DNA from: Dehalococcoidales bacterium
GTDB lineage: Bacteria; Chloroflexota; Dehalococcoidia; Dehalococcoidales; Fen-1064
Direction of reading: 5' to 3'
DNA length: 6,726 nt
Assembly (NCBI GenBank): GCA_028712845.1
Contig: JAQTPO010000107.1
Location: forward strand, 1-6,726
Shown: positions 6,362 through 6,726 of the stretch, piece by piece
Position numbering within the stretch: the first letter of the stretch is position 1
Layout of the letters: every line of letters starts with the position of its first letter
Notes under the pieces: model-generated
The model's database searches: none
What the model was told of the DNA's origin: nothing
What the model saw: the letters and a program-made list of their open reading frames with translations, nothing else
Position numbers and translations under genes: made by a program

Positions 6362-6706
6362 ATGGAAGACAAAGTCCGGCAACACTGGAAAGAGCTATCC
6401 GAAACCGCCACCAAAGTGCATGACGTATTGCGCGAGATGAGCTGGTACACCCCGGGAGCCCGCCCCGTGATTTGCGAGTTAACGGTAGATTTCGATGAAA
6501 GAGAGCTTCTCGAAACGCTGGACAACCAGCCTGAGAAGCATCTGTTAGCTCATATGCAGTCTGAGTTCCCGGAACTCTGCCGGTTTACTAGTTGGAAATA
6601 CCTGAAACTAAATGATATTAACTCGAAATTGCTCAAGCGCTTATCTTATCTTGCAGAGCATCGAAAATTCGATGGTAAATGTAAAGTCTGCGAAAACTGG
6701 AAATAG
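6362..6706 (+). CDS. Hypothetical protein of 114 residues, family not recognised
   Basis: I do not recognise this family. The protein is soluble, with no signal peptide or membrane helix, and is rich in charged residues. The N-terminal part (residues 1-27) looks helical and is followed by SWYTPGARPVICELTVDFDE (27-46), which reads as a loop and a beta strand. The remainder (48-105) is mostly predicted helical by eye. Notable residues are four tryptophans (W9, W28, W78, W113) and a C-terminal CKVCENWK with a CxxC pair (C108, C111); C38 and C73 are the only other cysteines. CxxC could bind metal or be redox-active, but a second pair is not arranged as in a classic zinc ribbon. A good ribosome site, an extended -10 promoter and a dyad at the start site support a real, separately regulated gene. 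No link to the glycosylation genes is evident. Confidence 0.72.
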   Translation: MEDKVRQHWKELSETATKVHDVLREMSWYTPGARPVICELTVDFDERELLETLDNQPEKHLLAHMQSEFPELCRFTSWKYLKLNDINSKLLKRLSYLAEHRKFDGKCKVCENWK

Positions 6707-6707
6707 A

Positions 6708-6726
6708 ATGAAGCAGAGGGTATATA
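6708..6726 (+). CDS. Possible start of a further gene (6 codons, runs off the window)
   Basis: An ATG one base after the preceding stop opens the frame MKQRVY to the window edge. Only a weak GGAAAT precedes it. Too little is visible to decide whether it is a real co-transcribed gene. Confidence 0.18.

Noticed and set aside
6259..6525. Open frame of 88 codons on the minus strand
   Set aside because: It overlaps the promoter and first half of the plus-strand gene at 6362, which has a promoter and ribosome site; the minus frame is serine-rich and resembles nothing known.
1..6726. CRISPR arrays, tRNA or rRNA genes, transposase genes
   Set aside because: No regularly spaced repeats, no cloverleaf or conserved rRNA segments and no transposase motifs were seen on either strand.

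Overview
The window looks like bacterial chromosome of moderate GC. Recognisable Shine-Dalgarno sites precede galE, the flippase and the last small gene, and two TATAAT -10 boxes are visible. The glycosylation genes are of a type shared by Archaea and by bacteria that acquired an STT3-type oligosaccharyltransferase. The mixture (bacterial signals, archaeal-style STT3, a DUF2206-like membrane protein start, eroded intergenic repeats) would fit an environmental Chloroflexota/Dehalococcoidia-type genome. That placement is inference, since no rRNA or other phylogenetic marker is present.

Layout. Positions 4697 down to 1 hold a compact leftward gene cluster: an STT3/AglB-like oligosaccharyltransferase (2337-4697), a 12-helix polysaccharide flippase (977-2311), a class I SAM-dependent methyltransferase (162-974) and the first 48 codons of a membrane protein (1-146, running off the edge). 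Gaps are 25, 2 and 15 bases, so one transcript is likely. A 279-base divergent intergenic region (4698-4976) separates this from rightward galE (4977-6017), a UDP-glucose/UDP-GlcNAc 4-epimerase. A 344-base gap (6018-6361) follows, holding a 103-bp element with 7-bp terminal inverted repeats and then a clear extended -10 promoter with a dyad at the expected transcription start. This drives a small unrecognised protein gene (6362-6706). A possible next gene begins at 6708.

How the genes may work together: GalE would supply UDP-Gal or UDP-GalNAc, the flippase would move a lipid-linked oligosaccharide across the membrane, and the STT3 protein would transfer it to asparagine on exported proteins. 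The methyltransferase could modify a sugar or the lipid carrier. No glycosyltransferase that builds the oligosaccharide is in the window; these may lie to the left.

I do not see a wholly new system. The items most worth a second look are the bacterial-type N-glycosylation cluster with a degenerate DK/MI motif, the inverted-repeat element, and the unknown 114-residue protein with its operator-like dyad.
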